The notes under the pieces are model-generated. The model saw only the letters and a list, made by a program, of their open reading frames with translations, ran no database searches and was not told the origin of the DNA. A program made the translations under genes and the position numbers. Below are positions 6,034-7,256 of a DNA stretch of 7,256 nt, piece after piece. Source of the stretch: an uncultured Eubacteriales bacterium (GTDB taxonomy: Bacteria > Bacillota > Clostridia > Eubacteriales > Anaerofustaceae); contig CADBPP010000068.1 of the NCBI GenBank assembly GCA_902796565.1, positions 1-7,256 of the forward strand, written 5' to 3'. Position 1 is the stretch's first letter; the number at the start of each line of letters is the position of its first letter.

Positions 6034-6819
6034 ATGAAGAAAAAAGAACAGAGAATCAACCTGATATTGGAAATGATCCGTGAGCAGCCATCGCTCACGC
6101 CCAAAGAACTTGCCAGGGTCCTGGATGTTTCGGAAATGACGATTCGACGGGATCTTTCCTACCTGAAATCCTCAGGAATACTAAGCCAGTCGCTCGGAAT
6201 GTTTTTTATCGATTCCAAAGGAAAAAGTGTATCGGCTGTAGCCCCCGCAATTTATGATTTCAGGCAGGAGCTTGGAAGAAATACGGAAGTCAAGGAGCGG
6301 ATCGCCAGAAAAGCGGCGGAGCTGATCATTCCACGGGATATTATCATTCTGGATTCCAGTACGACTGTCAGTATGATGCTGCCGTTCCTTTCTCCGAATA
6401 TGTCCCTGACAGTCATGTCCAATAATGATTACATTCTCAGCCGCCTTCCCAAAGACGGATCCATCAATTTGATCGCGATCGGCGGCACTTATAACTGCCA
6501 GCTTCAGATGTATGAATCAAATGAGGGGATCGCGGAGATCAAATCACATCGGGCCACCAAATATTTCTTCTCCTCATCAGGGGTCCATGAGCATCTGGGG
6601 CTTACCTGCTCCTATGCCTTTGAGGTCATGACCAAACGCGCCAGTATTGGATCTTCCGTTATGAAGATATTCCTTTCAGACTCATCCAAGCTTGGCGTGA
6701 TCAAAAACGCATATTTTGCAAAGCTGACAGAGTGCGATGTGTTCATTACGGACAGCGGTATAACACCGGAATGGAAAAGTGTGATCGAAGGCCTGGGAAT
6801 TACGTTATATATAGTCTGA
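6034..6819 (+). CDS. DeoR-family transcriptional regulator
   Basis: 261 residues. An N-terminal winged helix-turn-helix has the family signature LTPKELARVLDVSEMTIRRD at 21-40. The C-terminal effector domain keeps the DeoR-type sugar-phosphate-sensing motifs: DSSTT (107-111), VMSNNDYIL (127-135), IGGTY (149-153), DSSKLG (216-221) and FITDSGI (238-244). Such proteins are usually cytoplasmic repressors released by a sugar phosphate. The wing normally carries R-x-HGGA; here the equivalent stretch is SQSLGMFFID, so the wing has diverged. The start at 6034 has GAGG 5 nt upstream. The gene is divergent from the RLP operon across 344 bp containing palindromic sites, which makes it the likely local and self regulator. 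The effector is unknown; a phosphorylated pathway intermediate is the natural guess. Confidence 0.92.
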   Translation: MKKKEQRINLILEMIREQPSLTPKELARVLDVSEMTIRRDLSYLKSSGILSQSLGMFFIDSKGKSVSAVAPAIYDFRQELGRNTEVKERIARKAAELIIPRDIIILDSSTTVSMMLPFLSPNMSLTVMSNNDYILSRLPKDGSINLIAIGGTYNCQLQMYESNEGIAEIKSHRATKYFFSSSGVHEHLGLTCSYAFEVMTKRASIGSSVMKIFLSDSSKLGVIKNAYFAKLTECDVFITDSGITPEWKSVIEGLGITLYIV

Positions 6820-6827
6820 TATTAAGC

Positions 6828-7184
6828 GTCAGGATATATATCCTCGCCGCAGTCTGCTTCCTGGGCTACACCCCTTTCCTTCTCAAAAGGAAGGCGGCCA
6901 GAGCTCTCAGGGAAGAGGACATCTACCGGACTCCCATGGACCTGACCTTTTCGGAGGTCGAAGGGATCCTGGCGGAACAGAACGGGACCAGCCGCCTGTA
7001 CCGCTGGGAGGAAGTGCTGCGGGGTGCTGTTACCCCGAAGACCATCTCCATCTATCTGGGAAAGGATCAGGCTCTTATCATTCCGAAGCAGGACTTCGGA
7101 GACCGTTTTCTCCAGTGCTATCAGATCATCGCGAGAGGCCTCGGTATGTCCAGGTCCGCTGTACAGAATCCCGATACGCATTGA
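6828..7184 (+). pseudogene. 5'-truncated YcxB-family membrane protein remnant
   Basis: The frame downstream of the regulator encodes a hydrophobic helix (IYILAAVCFLGYTPFLL), a basic stretch KRKAARALRE, and a C-terminal domain with TPMDLTFSEVEGI, SRLYRWEEVLRG and QALIIPKQDF, which match the conserved C-terminal domain of YcxB-like proteins (PF14317). Full members are about 160-180 residues with two N-terminal membrane helices; here only the second helix and the soluble domain remain. No ATG, GTG or TTG with a ribosome binding site lies between the regulator stop (6819) and the domain. The frame stays open back to an ATG at 6732, but that stretch is the regulator gene read in another frame. The simplest reading is a fragment whose 5' end was lost at a junction near 6820-6835. 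A short expressed protein starting inside the regulator gene is possible but less likely. Confidence 0.6.
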
Positions 7185-7212
7185 TCCGTTTTTTCAAGGA
7201 GGCAGCAGACCC

Positions 7213-7256
7213 ATGCTTGAACGACGCGAAGAGATCCTCTCCCTTCTCAGAACGCA
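7213..7256 (+). CDS. N-terminus of a further gene, possibly a DeoR-type HTH regulator (partial)
   Basis: An AAGGAGG ribosome binding site (7196-7202) precedes the ATG at 7213 by 10 nt. The 14 complete codons visible read MLERREEILSLLRT, the kind of start seen in DeoR-family and other winged-HTH regulators (an ERR-x-x-IL-x-LL pattern). Too little is present to confirm the family. The gene runs off the right edge of the window. Confidence 0.5.
   Translation, partial: MLERREEILSLLRT

Noticed and set aside
1..7256. CRISPR array, tRNA/rRNA genes, insertion sequences
   Set aside because: No regularly spaced repeats, no tRNA or rRNA signature and no transposase or terminal inverted repeats were seen on either strand.

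Overview
The window looks like a chromosomal segment from a Gram-positive anaerobe, probably a Clostridia / Lachnospiraceae-type Firmicute. This is inferred from strong AGGAGG-like ribosome binding sites before nearly every gene, coding regions of intermediate GC, one markedly AT-rich intergenic region, and a remnant of a YcxB-family membrane protein, a family common in Firmicutes. The species cannot be named from the sequence.

Layout: positions 5689 down to 1 hold a tightly packed minus-strand operon that runs off the left edge. In transcription order it encodes a RuBisCO-like protein (5689-4397), a PF04909-type amidohydrolase (4366-3491), a TIM-barrel protein of the 'PEP hydrolase' family PF09370 (3393-2566), a Tm-1-like / UPF0261 protein (2523-1144), an RNase Z-like metallo-beta-lactamase-fold hydrolase (1119-313), and the N-terminal 64 residues of an RpiB/LacAB-type sugar-phosphate isomerase (192-1). 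A 344-bp AT-rich divergent control region (5690-6033) separates it from a plus-strand DeoR-family regulator (6034-6819). This region carries a perfect 8+8 bp palindrome bracketed by a 9+9 bp inverted repeat. To the right are a 5'-truncated YcxB-like fragment (about 6828-7184) and the first codons of another gene that may encode a second DeoR-like regulator (7213 onward).

Working together (inference): a DeoR-type regulator, which usually senses a sugar phosphate, divergently controls enzymes that look catabolic. RuBisCO-like proteins of the OiaX/OiaT kind act on phosphorylated branched 3-oxo sugar acids in D-apiose/D-apionate breakdown. OiaX gives a tetrulose phosphate that RpiB-type isomerases can carry toward D-erythrose 4-phosphate. 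The RLP-plus-RpiB pair here fits that logic. The two metal-dependent hydrolases and the split Tm-1 pair are not part of any described RLP pathway that I know, so the operon may encode an uncharacterised sugar-acid or lactone route. No kinase, dehydrogenase or transporter lies in the window; such steps would have to be encoded beyond the left edge or elsewhere.
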